Shown here piece by piece: positions 18,259 through 32,240 of a stretch of 64,000 nucleotides of DNA. Numbering within the stretch: position 1 is the stretch's first letter; each line of letters starts with the position of its first letter. The position numbers and the translations under genes are program-made. This DNA is from Streptomyces violaceusniger (GTDB taxonomy: Bacteria; Actinomycetota; Actinomycetes; Streptomycetales; Streptomycetaceae): NCBI GenBank assembly GCA_005405945.1, contig BJHW01000001.1:3596001-3660000 (forward strand), given 5' to 3'. The notes beneath the pieces were generated by a model, which was given only the letters and a program-made list of their open reading frames with translations, made no database searches and had not been told where the DNA came from.

Positions 18259-18676
18259 CCGTTCTCCTCGTGTCCACGCTCGCTGGGGCGGCGCTCTCGC
18301 TGAAGCGCTCCTCGAGGACCGAGGCCACCAGCGCCGTCACGTCCTCGCGGTCGAGCCCGGCGGCGCGGGCCCGGTCGGTCCAGTCGGCGAGCGCCGCGCG
18401 CAGAGGTGAGTCCGCGGCGGCGCCGGGCCGGGCCAGCGACCGGCGGACGAAGGTGCCAAGACCCGGCCGGGGCTCGACCAGCCCCTCGCGCTCCAGCTCG
18501 CGGTACGCCTTCAGGACGGTGTTGGGGTTGATGGCGGTGGCCGCGACGACCTCCTTGGCCGTGGGCAGCCGGTCCCCGGGTTGCAGCAGTCCGAGGCGGA
18601 GCGCCTGTTTGGTCTGCTGGACGATCTGCAGATAGGTGGCGATGCCGCTGCGCCGGTCGATGCGGTACTCGACCAT
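18255..18676 (-). CDS. GntR (YtrA-subfamily) repressor, one-base frameshift near the end
   Basis: From ATG 18676 the protein reads MVEYRIDRRSGIATYLQIVQ, then the winged helix with GDRLPTAKEVVAATAINPNT and GLVEPRPGLGTFV, and a short dimerisation helix typical of YtrA regulators (about 130-140 aa). The frame then fails to stop and runs into the ATPase. After the G run 18285-18288 the next frame gives ERGHEENG and a TGA that overlaps the ATPase GTG. Adding one base yields a 140-residue protein with the expected end. It should repress its own GntR-ATPase-permease operon through the dyad 20 nt upstream. Confidence 0.85.
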
Positions 18677-18692
18677 CCGCCCTCCACCACCC

Positions 18693-18714
18693 TTTCACTA
18701 ATCAGTTAGTGGAA
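18693..18714. promoter_or_regulatory. YtrA/GntR operator dyad
   Basis: CACTAA-TCAG-TTAGTG (18696-18711), flanked by TTT and GAA that extend the symmetry with one mismatch. It sits 20 nt upstream of the gntR start. The ACTA-spacer-TAGT pattern matches sites of YtrA-subfamily regulators. Confidence 0.72.
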
Positions 18715-18790
18715 TGATGGTGGAGTGTGTCCGAGGGAATGTCAACCGGCCTGGTCAGTGGCCCCGGAGAACGCGTCAGCCGAAACGCCA

Positions 18791-18830
18791 CGCGGCGCCT
18801 TCCCCCGGTCGGGAGGGGGAAGGCGCCGCG
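18791..18830. terminator. Terminator hairpin downstream of gltD
   Basis: Perfect 16-bp stem (arms 18791-18806 and 18815-18830, 8-nt loop) rich in GC, 57 nt after the gltD stop and between it and the divergently placed gntR promoter region. It should end the gltBD transcript. Confidence 0.82.
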
Positions 18831-18886
18831 CGGCCGATCCGTACGCCGTTGTACGGGCGGAGATCCGGGAAGACCGGGAGACCGGG

Positions 18887-20339
18887 TCAGACCATGAGGG
18901 CCCGGTCGGTGGGGCTGATCGGGGCGGGCAGCTCGCTGGCCCCGGCCAGATAGCGGTCCACCCCGCGCGCCGCGGAGCGGCCCTCGGCGATGGCCCAGAC
19001 GATCAGCGACTGGCCGCGGCCCGCGTCACCGGCCACGAAGACACCCGGCACATTGGTGGCGAAGGAGGCATCGCGCGCGATGTTGCCGCGCTCGTCCAGC
19101 TCCAGGCCGAACTGCTCGACCAGGCCGTTCTTCTGGTCGGTGCCGGTGAAGCCCATGGCGAGGGTGACCAGCTGGGCCGGGATCTTCCGCTCGGTGCCCG
19201 GCTTCTGCTCCAGCTTGCCGTCCTTGAACTCCACCTCGATCAGGTGCAGCCACTGGACGTTGCCGTCCTCGTCGCCCTCGAAGTGGGTGGTGGAGACGGA
19301 GTAGATCCGCTCGCCGCCCTCCTCGTGCGCCGAGGTGACCTTGTAGAGCATCGGGAAGGTCGGCCAGGGCTGGCCCGCGCTCCGCTCCTCGCCCGGCCGC
19401 GGCATGATCTCCAGCTGGGTGACGGACGCGGCGCCCTGCCGGTGGGCGGTGCCGACGCAGTCCGCGCCGGTGTCGCCGCCGCCGATGACCACGACGTGCT
19501 TGCCCTCTGCGGTGATGGGCGACGTGGTGAGGTCGCCCTCCTGCACCTTGTTGGCGAGCGGCAGGTACTCCATCGCGAAGTGGATGCCGTTCAGCTCCCG
19601 GCCCGGGACCGGCAGGTCGCGCGAGGTGGTGGCACCGGCCGCGATGACCACGGCGTCGTACCGCTTGCGCAGCTTGGCGGCGTCGATGTCGCGGCCGATC
19701 TCGGTCTCGGTGCGGAACTTGGTGCCCTCCGCGCGCATCTGCTCGATACGGCGGTTGATGTGCCGCTTCTCCATCTTGAACTCGGGGATGCCGTAGCGCA
19801 GCAGCCCGCCGATGCGGTCGGCCCGCTCATAGACGGCGACCGTGTGGCCGGCCCGGGTGAGCTGCTGGGCGGCGGCCAGGCCGGCCGGGCCCGAGCCGAT
19901 CACGGCGACGGTCTTGCCGCTGAGCCGCTCGGGCGGCTGCGGGGTGACATCGCCCGCGTCCCAGGCCTTGTCGATGATGGTGACCTCGACGTTCTTGATG
20001 GTCACCGGCGGCTGGTTGATGCCGAGCACACAGGCCGACTCGCACGGGGCCGGGCACAGCCGCCCGGTGAACTCCGGGAAGTTGTTGGTCGCGTGCAGCC
20101 GCTCGCTGGCCTCGCGCCAGTCCTCCCGGTAGGCGTAGTCGTTCCACTCGGGGATGAGGTTTCCGAGCGGACAGCCGTTGTGGCAGAACGGGATGCCGCA
20201 GTCCATGCACCGGCCGGCCTGCTTGCTGATGATCGGCAGCAGCGAGCCGGGGACGTAGACCTCGTTCCAGTCCTTGACGCGCTCGTCCACCGGGCGGGTC
20301 TTGGCGACCTCGCGGTCGGTGCTCAGGAAGCCCTTGGGG

Positions 20340-20347
<8 letters not shown>
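18887..20347 (-). CDS. gltD: Glutamate synthase (NADPH), small (beta) subunit
   Basis: 486 aa. N-terminal cysteine motifs [20 protein letters not shown] and [13 protein letters not shown] hold the 4Fe-4S clusters. FAD-binding [15 protein letters not shown] lies near 150, NADPH-binding [16 protein letters not shown] near 290, and the C-terminal [19 protein letters not shown] completes the flavin site. The subunit passes electrons from NADPH to the large subunit, where 2-oxoglutarate and glutamine become two glutamates. The start ATG lies inside the 3' end of gltB (8-nt overlap), so the two are coupled. Confidence 0.97.
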
Positions 20348-24911
<4,564 letters not shown>

Positions 24912-25133
24912 GGCATTTTGCGTGTGCCGAGGGACGACGTTGGCCCTCCGCGAGAATTTCGTGCAGGTTACATGATGGGGCGAATCTCGGGAAGCGGAAA
25001 TTCTGTTCCATCATGCGGACACCCCAGAGCTGGGGTGAGGTCAGGCAATACGGGCATTGGGGGTTGGGCGACCGGCGTCGCCATCGCGCGTATCGGGCGA
25101 CACTGCCCAAGCGCTTCGGGCTTATGCCCGCCC

Positions 25134-25149
25134 GTAAAAGGATCGAAAC
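25134..25149 (+). promoter_or_regulatory. GlnR-box-like sequence upstream of gltB
   Basis: GTAAA-AGGATC-GAAAC fits the GlnR pattern gTnAC-n6-GaAAC with one deviation and the exact 6-nt spacer. It lies about 225 bp upstream of gltB and 43 bp from the 3' end of the VIT gene. The intergenic region 24912-25191 also has a 7-bp-stem dyad ACCCCAG-AG-CTGGGGT at about 25021-25036; no gene is supported there. Confidence 0.35.
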
Positions 25150-25191
25150 CGAGGAGTAACGGCGTGATGATCGCGGCTCTCCGTATGACTG

Positions 25192-25923
25192 TCATCCTAC
25201 GGCCGTTCCGAAGAAACCACCCAGGGCATAGGTCACACCCGCCGCCGCGCCGCCCAGCGCCAGCTGCCGCAGCCCGCTGTACCACCAGCTCCGCGCGGTC
25301 ACCCGGGCCACCACCGCACCGCACCCGAACAGCCCGATCAACGCCAGCACCAGGGCCGGCCACAGCGCCGTGGCGCCCAGCAGATACGGCAGCACCGGCA
25401 GCAGCGCGCCCAGTGCGAAGGAACCGAACGAGGACACCGCCGCGACCAGCGGCGACGGCAGATCGTCCGGATCCACGCCCAGCTCCTCGCGGGCGTGGAT
25501 CTCCAGCGCCTGCTCGGGGTCGCGGGAGAGCTGCTCGGCCACCTCACGGGCCAGGGCCGGCTCCACCCCGCGCGACTCGTAGAGCGCGGCCAGCTCCTCC
25601 AGCTCGTCCACCGGGTGCTTGCGCAGCTCGTGCCGCTCCACCTCCAGCTCGGCCTGGACCAGATCGCGCTGGGAGGCGACGGAGGTGTACTCACCGGCGG
25701 CCATCGAGAAGGCACCGGCCGCGAGGCCCGCCAGACCGGTGATCACGATGGTCTGCCGGTCCACGGCGCCACCGGCCACGCCGGTCATCAGCGCGAGGTT
25801 GGAGACCAGTCCGTCCATGGCCCCGAAGACGGCGGGGCGCAGCCAGCCGCCGTTCACATCACGGTGGGTGTGGTTGTCGCGGTGGGCGATGTGCGGTGAC
25901 TCGGCACTGTCGATGACGGACAT
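25192..25923 (-). CDS. VIT1/CCC1-type Fe/Mn transporter
   Basis: 243 aa from ATG 25923. Five membrane helices: the first opens with FGAMDGLVSNLALMTGVAGG, the diagnostic DG-x-V-x-N signature of vacuolar iron transporter proteins. It is followed by GAFSMAAGEYTSVASQRDL, a cytoplasmic acidic metal-binding helical domain (about residues 90-150, VDELEELAALYESRGVEP) and three C-terminal helices ending GGFFGTAVG. Members export or sequester Fe2+/Mn2+ by proton exchange. It is monocistronic, with a terminator-like hairpin upstream belonging to lgt. Confidence 0.9.
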   Translation of the reverse strand: MSVIDSAESPHIAHRDNHTHRDVNGGWLRPAVFGAMDGLVSNLALMTGVAGGAVDRQTIVITGLAGLAAGAFSMAAGEYTSVASQRDLVQAELEVERHELRKHPVDELEELAALYESRGVEPALAREVAEQLSRDPEQALEIHAREELGVDPDDLPSPLVAAVSSFGSFALGALLPVLPYLLGATALWPALVLALIGLFGCGAVVARVTARSWWYSGLRQLALGGAAAGVTYALGGFFGTAVG

Positions 25924-26057
25924 ATGAAGATGTGCTCCCTTCGAGAAGGGTGTGGCGATGCGGCCCTCACCCCAACGGTTCGAAGGTACGCACGAATTCC
26001 CCCGCTCCGCCAGCAAGGAAGGCCGAACTTACCTCGCTGACCTGCGCAAACGCAGAA

Positions 26058-26089
26058 GGGCCGCCGAACCCCGAGGGGTTCGGCGGCCC
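26058..26089. terminator. Terminator hairpin downstream of lgt
   Basis: A 15-bp perfect stem, GGGCCGCCGAACCCC paired with GGGGTTCGGCGGCCC, separated by GA. It lies 23 nt past the lgt stop, before the VIT promoter region. Confidence 0.85.
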
Positions 26090-26111
26090 GATGGACGCAC
26101 GTCGGCGCGCG

Positions 26112-27107
26112 TCAGGGGTTCTTGGTGGGCTCCGCCTCGGCGGCCACCGCACCGGCCTCGTCCTCGCCACCGCTCTTGGCCGGGGCGTCGCCGCTCTTGG
26201 CCGGGGCGTCGCCGCCCGTCTCGGTGGCCGGAGCCGCTCCGGCGCCGTCCTCGGCCGCGCCGCCCTCGGCCGCGCCGTCCTCGACCGCGGCGGGCTCCAC
26301 GACCTCCTCGCGGCCGGGGGCCCGCTTCGCGGAGACCACCAGATAGGCCACCGCGGCCAGGAAGACCACCACGGCCGTCCAGTTGTTGAGCCGCAGCCCC
26401 AGCACATGGTGGGCGTCGTCCACCCGGAGGTACTCGATCCAGAAGCGGCCCACGGTGTACGCCGCGACGTAGAGCGCGAACGCCCGGCCGTGCCCCAACG
26501 TGAAGCGGCGGTCCGCCCAGATCACCAGCAGCGCCACACCGACGCACCACAGAGACTCGTACAGGAAGGTCGGGTGGTACGTGCCGGCCACCCGGCCCGC
26601 GTCGGCGTCGCCGTCGATCTTCAGCGCCCAGGGCAGCGTGGTGGCCTTGCCGTACAGCTCCTGGTTGAACCAGTTGCCCCAGCGCCCGATGGCCTGGGCG
26701 AAGGCGATCCCGGGGGCGATGGCGTCCGCGTACGCCGGGAGCGGGATCCCCCGGCGGCGGCAGCCGATCCAGGCGCCGAGCGCGCCCAGCGCGATGGCTC
26801 CCCAGATCCCCAGGCCGCCCTGCCAGATCTTGAAGGCGTCCACCCAGTCACGGCCGTCGGTGAAGTACAGCTCGTAGTCGGTGATGACGTGGTAGAGGCG
26901 GCCGCCGACCAGGCCGAAGGGCACCGCCCAGACGGCGATGTCGGCGACGGTGCCGACCCGGCCGCCACGGGCGACCCAGCGCCGCCCGCCGTACCAGACC
27001 GCGACGAAGACGCCGATGATGATGCAGAACGCATAGCCGCGCAGCGGGACCGGACCGAGATAGATCACGCCGGACGACGGGCTGGGAATATAAGCGAGGA
27101 GGTCCAT
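26112..27107 (-). CDS. lgt: Prolipoprotein diacylglyceryl transferase
   Basis: 331 aa, integral membrane enzyme that transfers diacylglycerol from phosphatidylglycerol to the lipobox cysteine of prolipoproteins. Seven membrane helices; essential motifs include LRGYAFCIIIGVFVA, the VGGRLYHVITD segment, and the Lgt signature AIGRWGNWFNQELYG with the catalytic-region Arg and Asn. YHPTFLYESLW and RFWIEYLRVDD also match. The last 65 residues are an Ala/Glu/Gly-rich cytoplasmic tail with a duplicated GDAPAKS unit, a low-complexity extension seen in streptomycete Lgt proteins but not needed for catalysis. Located between the trp cluster and gltB. Confidence 0.96.
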   Translation of the reverse strand: MDLLAYIPSPSSGVIYLGPVPLRGYAFCIIIGVFVAVWYGGRRWVARGGRVGTVADIAVWAVPFGLVGGRLYHVITDYELYFTDGRDWVDAFKIWQGGLGIWGAIALGALGAWIGCRRRGIPLPAYADAIAPGIAFAQAIGRWGNWFNQELYGKATTLPWALKIDGDADAGRVAGTYHPTFLYESLWCVGVALLVIWADRRFTLGHGRAFALYVAAYTVGRFWIEYLRVDDAHHVLGLRLNNWTAVVVFLAAVAYLVVSAKRAPGREEVVEPAAVEDGAAEGGAAEDGAGAAPATETGGDAPAKSGDAPAKSGGEDEAGAVAAEAEPTKNP

Positions 27108-27177
27108 GACAGGACCGACGCTACCGTGCCGGGCGGGCGATGCGGCAACCCACCCGGCAACGGCTGCGTAACAAGGA

Positions 27178-28004
27178 TCAGTCGCGGGCCGCCGCGAGGA
27201 CCATGCGCTTGAGCTTGTTGGGGCTCAGCGGCTTCTTGGGATCGCCGTAGATCGACTTTCCGCCCAGCAGCACGGTCGGCGTGGAGCCGTAGCCGGAGTG
27301 GGCGAAGACATCGTTGGACTTGCGCACCCAGGCGTCGTGCCGGCCGTTCTCGACGCACTTCCGGAAGGCGGGCGTGACCAGCCCGGGGACCTGGTCCGCG
27401 AGCTTGATCAGCCTGCCGTTGTCGGCGTAGGTGTCCCGGGTCTCCTGGGACTGGTGGCGGTAGAGCACATCGTGGTACGCCCGGAACTTCGCGGGGCCCT
27501 TGTCCTGGGCACAGGCCGCCGCGTTCGCGGCGCGGAGCGAACCGGTGCCGCCGAGGTTTCCGTCGATGATCGTCACCAGGTGGTACTCGACCCGCATCCG
27601 GCCGGTGTCCTGCAGCTCGTGGACGGTCTTGCGGAAGACGTCCTCGAACTGCTTGCAGCCCGGGCAGCGGAAGTCCTCGTAGACCGTCAGGGTCACCGGG
27701 CCCGCCTTCCCCGCCCTCCCCGCCTTCCCTTCCTGCGCGGACTTCTCCGACTTCCCCGAGGGGATCACCAGGCGCCCCTTGCCGACGGCTCCGCGCGGCG
27801 GCACCAGGGCGCCGCTCGACTTCCCCGAGTCGTCGTCGGTCCTGGACGCGACCATGCCCACGCCCACCGCCGCGCCGAGGACGGCCACCACCGCCCCAGG
27901 ACGCCCAGCGTCCGCTTACGCTTCGCGCGCGCCCGGTCCCGCTCGCGCTGTTCCCGCAGGCGCTCTCGGGCGCCGCGCTTTCCCTCACGGTTTCTCTGGC
28001 TCAC
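27178..28004 (-). CDS. DsbA-like membrane-anchored thioredoxin, one-base frameshift
   Basis: Starts at GTG 28004 with a highly basic cytoplasmic lead (SQRNREGKRGARERLREQ). The frame breaks at the C run 27894-27897; one added base gives TLGVLGAVVAVLGAAVGVGMV, a single membrane anchor. The exported part is a DsbA-type thioredoxin domain with YEDFRCPGCKQFEDVF (CPGC active site), a helical insertion, and the cis-Pro loop STPTVLLGGKSIYG. Restored length 275 aa. It probably acts as a thiol oxidoreductase for exported proteins. The two cysteines ACAQ and KCVEN in the insertion may form a structural disulfide. Transcribed minus, between lgt and trpA. Confidence 0.85.
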
Positions 28005-28095
28005 GCCCTCGCCTAACGAGGCGGAGGAGCACCGCTGAGCTCCTCCGCCCCGTTGTTCCCTCGAACGAGCGACCCTCTGACGGGTGGTCGGCGGA

Positions 28096-28362
28096 CCACG
28101 CGGCGGAGCCGCATATCGGTGCTTCCCCTCCCCGCCCCTGCCCGCAGCACCGATATGCGGCTCCGCCGCGTGGCAGGGACTCCGCCCCTGGACCCCGGAG
28201 TCTGGGGCGAAGCCCCGTCCTCCAGCCCCTCCAGGGGGCACCTCCCAGCGGTAGCTGGGGGAGCTTGAGGGGCGGGGTCCGGGGCGGAGCCCCCACGCGG
28301 CGGAGCCGCACATCGACGCTGTGTGGGAAGGGGCGGGGAGGAGAGCAGCCCGCCGCAGGCGT
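28096..28362 (+). repeat. Copy 2 of the dispersed element, with a 28-bp perfect inverted repeat
   Basis: Contains two oppositely oriented copies of end A (28096-28123 and 28146-28173), forming a perfect 28-bp stem with a 22-nt pyrimidine-rich loop. The GC core and a third end A fragment (about 28290-28310) follow, and then end B (GGGAAGGGGCGGGGAGGAGA... GCAGGCGT). It fills the 380-base gap between the thioredoxin and trpA; no gene is supported in it. It may also serve as a transcription boundary at the end of the trp transcript. Confidence 0.75.
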
Positions 28363-28384
28363 ACGCGCACCCGCCGGACACTCC

Positions 28385-29206
28385 CTAGCGGGCGGTGCGG
28401 ACCCCCTCCGCCAGCTCACCCGCGAGCTCGCGCAGCCCCGCCAGACCAGCCTCGGTGTCACCCTCCGCGTCCAGCAGCCGCTTGACGAAGGCCGAGCCCA
28501 CGATGACCCCGTCGGCGAACTCCGCGACCTCCGCCGCCTGGGTGGCGTTGGAGACGCCGAGGCCCACGCACACCGGGAGCGAGGTGGTGGCGCGGGTGCG
28601 CTCCACCAGCGCGCGAGCCTCCTGGCCCACCGATTCCCTCGTTCCGGTGACACCCATCAGGGACGCCGCGTAGACGAAACCGCTGCCCGCCGCCGTGATC
28701 TTCGCCAGTCGCTCGTCACGGCTGCTGGGCGCGACTACGAACACGGTCGCCAGACCGTGCTGCTCGGCGGCCTTCCGCCAGATCTCCGACTCCTCCACCG
28801 GCAGATCGGGCAGGATGCAGCCCGCGCCGCCCGCCTCGGCGAGATCGGCGGCGAACCGCTCGACGCCGTACCGGTCCACGGGGTTCCAGTACGTCATGCA
28901 CAGGATCGGGGCGCCGGTGCGGGCGTGCACCTCCCCCACCGTGCGGATCACATCGCGGATCCGGACCCCGCCCCGCAGTGCGATGTCGTCGGCGGTCTGG
29001 ATCACCGGCCCGTCGAGCACCGGATCGCTGTGCGGCAGCCCGACCTCGACGATGTCGCAGCCGCCCTCGATCATGGCGGTCATCGCGTCCACCGCGCCGT
29101 CGATGGTGGGGAATCCGGCGGGCAGATAGCCGACGAGCGCGGCGCGCCCCTCGTCCTTGGCGCCCGCCAGGACGGATCCCAGCAACTCCAGGTTCCCGGC
29201 CATCAC
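28385..29206 (-). CDS. trpA: Tryptophan synthase alpha subunit
   Basis: 273 aa TIM barrel. [15 protein letters not shown], the catalytic Glu in [21 protein letters not shown], the catalytic Asp in [12 protein letters not shown], and the phosphate-binding [27 protein letters not shown] are present. It cleaves indole-3-glycerol phosphate to indole and glyceraldehyde 3-phosphate and channels indole to TrpB. It overlaps the trpB stop whether the GTG at 29206 or the ATG at 29203 is used. It is the last gene of the trpC-trpM-trpB-trpA set. Confidence 0.97.
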   Translation of the reverse strand: MMAGNLELLGSVLAGAKDEGRAALVGYLPAGFPTIDGAVDAMTAMIEGGCDIVEVGLPHSDPVLDGPVIQTADDIALRGGVRIRDVIRTVGEVHARTGAPILCMTYWNPVDRYGVERFAADLAEAGGAGCILPDLPVEESEIWRKAAEQHGLATVFVVAPSSRDERLAKITAAGSGFVYAASLMGVTGTRESVGQEARALVERTRATTSLPVCVGLGVSNATQAAEVAEFADGVIVGSAFVKRLLDAEGDTEAGLAGLRELAGELAEGVRTAR

Positions 29207-30450
29207 TTCGCCCCCTCGTCGCGTCGCTGGTCGTAGAGCCCGAAGTACCGAGCCGCCGTGTCCATGTCCTTGTCGCCGCGCCCGGAGAGGTTGACCAGCA
29301 CCAGGCCCTCGCTCCCCAGCTCCCGGCCGAGGTCCAGGGCGCCCGCGAGCGCGTGGGCGCTCTCGATCGCCGGGATGATGCCCTCGGTCTCCGACAGCAG
29401 CCGCAGCGCCCGCATGGCCTCGTCGTCGGTGACCGCCCGGTACTCGGCGCGGCCGATGTCCTTCAGATACGCGTGCTCAGGGCCGACGCCGGGGTAGTCA
29501 AGACCGGCCGAGATCGAGTACGGCTCGGTGATCTGGCCGTCCTCGTCCTGGAGGACGTAGGACCGGGAGCCGTGCAGGATCCCGGGCTCGCCCTGGCTCA
29601 GCGTGGCCGCGTGCTCCCCGGTGGCCACCCCGTGCCCGGCGGGCTCGAAGCCGACGATCCGCACGCTCTCGTCCGGCAGGAAGGCGTGGAACAGCCCGAT
29701 CGCGTTGGATCCGCCGCCCACGCAGGCCGCGACCGCGTCCGGCAGCCGCCCGGTCCGCTCCAGGATCTGCCGCCGCGCCTCCACGCCGATCACCCGGTGG
29801 AAGTCGCGCACCAGCGCCGGGAAGGGGTGGGGTCCCGCCACGGTGCCGAAGAGGTAGTGGGTGCGGTCCACATTGGCGACCCAGTCCCGGAACGCCTCGT
29901 TGATGGCGTCCTTGAGGGTGCGGCTGCCGGACTTCACCGCGATGACCTCGGCGCCCAGCATCCGCATCCGCGCCACGTTGAGCGCCTGCCGCTGGGTGTC
30001 GATCTCGCCCATGTAGATGGTGCACTCGAGCCCGAACAGCGCGCACGCGGTGGCCGTGGCCACCCCGTGCTGACCGGCGCCGGTCTCGGCGATGACGCGG
30101 GACTTGCCCATCCGGCGGGTGAGCAGGGCCTGCCCCAGCACGTTGTTGATCTTGTGGGAGCCGGTGTGGTTGAGGTCCTCCCGCTTGAGGAAGACCCGGG
30201 CGCCCCCGGCGTGCTCGGCGAACCGGGGCACCTCGGTCAGCGCGCTGGGCCGGCCGGTGTAGTTGACCAGCAGATCTTCGAGCTCGGCCGCGAAGGCGGG
30301 GTCCGCCTTGGCCTTCTCGTACTCGGCGGCGACCTCGTCCACCGCGGCGACGAGCGCCTCGGGGATGAACTTGCCGCCGAAGGCGCCGAAATACCCCCCG
30401 GCGCTGGGCACCTGGCCCTCCGGGTCAGGGATGAAGAAATCAGAGGACAT
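29203..30450 (-). CDS. trpB: Tryptophan synthase beta subunit
   Basis: 415 aa from ATG 30450, with GAGGAG 9 nt upstream; the 18-residue in-frame extension is not needed. [18 protein letters not shown] is the typical entry, the PLP lysine lies in [17 protein letters not shown], the indole tunnel region has [15 protein letters not shown], the cofactor phosphate loop is [12 protein letters not shown], and the Ser near the pyridine nitrogen is in [11 protein letters not shown]. It condenses indole with serine. Confidence 0.98.
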   Translation of the reverse strand: MSSDFFIPDPEGQVPSAGGYFGAFGGKFIPEALVAAVDEVAAEYEKAKADPAFAAELEDLLVNYTGRPSALTEVPRFAEHAGGARVFLKREDLNHTGSHKINNVLGQALLTRRMGKSRVIAETGAGQHGVATATACALFGLECTIYMGEIDTQRQALNVARMRMLGAEVIAVKSGSRTLKDAINEAFRDWVANVDRTHYLFGTVAGPHPFPALVRDFHRVIGVEARRQILERTGRLPDAVAACVGGGSNAIGLFHAFLPDESVRIVGFEPAGHGVATGEHAATLSQGEPGILHGSRSYVLQDEDGQITEPYSISAGLDYPGVGPEHAYLKDIGRAEYRAVTDDEAMRALRLLSETEGIIPAIESAHALAGALDLGRELGSEGLVLVNLSGRGDKDMDTAARYFGLYDQRRDEGAK

Positions 30451-30519
30451 GCGACGTACTCCTCGATCGGGGCATCGCCCCGCCACGGGTGGGATGGATG
30501 GCAAGCGTGCGGCGTGCGC

Positions 30520-30672
30520 TCAGCGCGCCGCCGCCCGGCGCCATCGCCGCCCGTTGATCTGCCCCGGCTCGCATCCGATGTGGTAGCGCACGCGCCGCCC
30601 CCGCACCCGCCGCGCGGGCGCGCGGCAGCCCCGGGGCCGACAGCCCCGTGCCAGGCGCGCGTACGTCTCCAT
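30520..30672 (-). CDS. trpM: TrpM-like small protein
   Basis: 50 aa, ATG at 30672, between trpC (ends 30696) and trpB (starts 30450). The sequence is strongly basic (METYARLARGCRPRGCRAPA ... GQINGRRWRRAAAR) with three Cys and no membrane segment. Position, size and charge match the small streptomycete trp-operon gene trpM, which has been reported to modulate tryptophan synthesis and differentiation in S. coelicolor. The RYHIGCEPGQINGRRW block looks the most constrained. Identification rests mainly on context. Confidence 0.6.
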   Translation of the reverse strand: METYARLARGCRPRGCRAPARRVRGRRVRYHIGCEPGQINGRRWRRAAAR

Positions 30673-30695
30673 GGTCCGCCGATCCCGCCCTGTCG

Positions 30696-31505
30696 TCAGT
30701 CCCGGCCGTGGCGCAGCGCCGGATGGGCGCCCGCCGCCACCAGATCGGCCACCGCGGCCTTGGGGTCGCGCCCGGTCACCAGGGACTCGCCGACCAGCAC
30801 CGCGTCCGCGCCGTCGTTGGCGTAGGCGATCAGGTCGTGCGGGCCGCGCACCCCGGACTCCGCGATCTTGACGATGTGGTCCGGGATCTCCGGGGCGATC
30901 CGGGCGAAGTTCGAGCGGTCCACCTGGAGGGTCTTGAGGTCGCGCGCGTTGACGCCGATCACCCGGGCCCCGGCGTCGACCGCCCGGGCGGTCTCCTCCT
31001 CGTCGTGCACCTCGACCAGGGGCGTCAGCCCGATCGACTCGGCCCGCTCGATGAGCGAGACCAGCGCCTGCTGCTCCAGCGCGGCGACGATCAGCAGGAT
31101 GACGTCGGCGCCGTGCGCCCGCGCCTCCCACAGCTGGTACGAGGTGACGATGAAGTCCTTACGGAGCACCGGAATGTCGACCTTCGCCCTTACGGCTTCC
31201 AGGTCGGCCAGCGATCCGCCGAAGCGCCGCTGTTCGGTCAGCACGCTGATCACGGCCGCGCCGCCCGCCTCGTAGTCCGCGGCGAGCCCGGCGGGGTCGG
31301 CGATGGCGGCGAGCGCGCCCTTGGAGGGGCTGGACCGCTTGACCTCACAGATCACCTTGACGCTGTCGCCCTTGAGCGCCGCGACACCGTCCTTCGCCGG
31401 CTGGGCCTTGGCCGCCCGCTCCTTGAGCTCGTCGAGGGCGACGCGCGCCTGCCGCTCCGCGAGGTCGGCACGGACTCCGTCGATGATCTCGTCGAGCACA
31501 CTCAC
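30696..31505 (-). CDS. trpC: Indole-3-glycerol phosphate synthase
   Basis: 269 aa TIM barrel, GTG start ([19 protein letters not shown]). The IGPS signature [15 protein letters not shown] carries the catalytic Glu and Lys. [36 protein letters not shown] (catalytic Lys), [22 protein letters not shown] and [11 protein letters not shown] follow in order. The enzyme closes CdRP to indole-3-glycerol phosphate. The upstream isomerase step is expected from PriA at 47 kb. The 157-nt leader has tandem UGG codons on its strand, but no closed leader peptide could be defined. Confidence 0.97.
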   Translation of the reverse strand: MSVLDEIIDGVRADLAERQARVALDELKERAAKAQPAKDGVAALKGDSVKVICEVKRSSPSKGALAAIADPAGLAADYEAGGAAVISVLTEQRRFGGSLADLEAVRAKVDIPVLRKDFIVTSYQLWEARAHGADVILLIVAALEQQALVSLIERAESIGLTPLVEVHDEEETARAVDAGARVIGVNARDLKTLQVDRSNFARIAPEIPDHIVKIAESGVRGPHDLIAYANDGADAVLVGESLVTGRDPKAAVADLVAAGAHPALRHGRD

Positions 31506-31662
31506 CGAGCGGCCCCCTTCCGTGACGGGGATGAAGCTTCTGATCTGTACCGGATGCGGCGGTCCACCGCGTCACCTGGCACTGCGATGGTAGCCGCCGA
31601 TAGGCCGAGGTCTCGCATCCGGTTGACGCGGACGCCCACCACATGCACATACACAACAGCGG

Positions 31663-32072
31663 TCAGGGCACCAGTAGTCCCCCGAACGGGAAATTCCGGA
31701 CGATGGTGAAGACCAGGGCCACCACGCCGAGCGCCCCCGCGTGCCACGGCCGCGGCGCCGGGAAGCGTCCGCGTACGCACCACACCGCCCAGCAGACGGC
31801 GAAGGCCGCGTAACAGCCGACGGCCAGGGCGTTGTCACGCAGCGCGGTCACCAGATCGCCGTGGGCCAGGGCATGGGCGCCGCGCAGCCCGCCGCAGCCG
31901 GGGCAGTACAGCCCGGTGAGCCGCAGCAGCGGGCAGACGGGATAGTGGCCGGGCTCCCGGGGGTCCACGGCGCCCACGTAGCCGAAGGCGGCGAGGACGC
32001 CCGCGAGCACCCCGAACGGGGCGGCCAGACGCCGCACCAGGGGGCGAGGGCGGTCGGCGGTGGTTCGGTCAC
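31663..32072 (-). CDS. DUF2752 membrane protein, one-base frameshift near start
   Basis: GTG 32072 gives MTEPPPTALAP, then the frame is lost at the G run 32040-32044 (plus strand). One added base continues with LVRRLAAPFGVLAGVLAAFG, three membrane segments, and the DUF2752 hallmark CPLLRLTGLYCPGCGGLRGAHALAHGD, whose CPGCGG loop sits between helices 1 and 2. Restored length 136 aa. The family is common in actinobacteria and of unknown function; it lies in the trp gene row between the HGxxPAAW protein and trpC. Confidence 0.85.
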
Positions 32073-32240
32073 ACCGCCGAGTCTGCCCGGGAATCCACGA
32101 AGGCGCGGCTCAGGGCCGGTGCACCGGCCTCCGTACGGCTCAGTGCCGCGTGCGGCTCAGTGCCGCGTGCGGCTCAGTGCCGCGTGCGGCTCAGTGCCGC
32201 GTGCGGCGGAGGCGGGCGCGGCCCCGGGCCGCGCCGGGGC

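Noticed and set aside
16353..18676. Real pseudogenisation of the GntR-ABC operon
   Set aside because: Both lesions are one missing base in a G/C run, all catalytic motifs are intact, and the overlaps between genes reappear after restoration, so an error is likelier than decay.
31636..31644. ATG-TGG-TGG on the minus strand as a Trp leader peptide before trpC
   Set aside because: The frame does not close before trpC and runs into it; no ribosome binding site and no attenuator hairpin pair was found.
31502..31783. 93-residue frame whose stop overlaps the trpC GTG
   Set aside because: The overlap resembles coupling, but the frame lies antiparallel in frame to the DUF2752 coding end, has no good start site, and its translation has no recognisable features.
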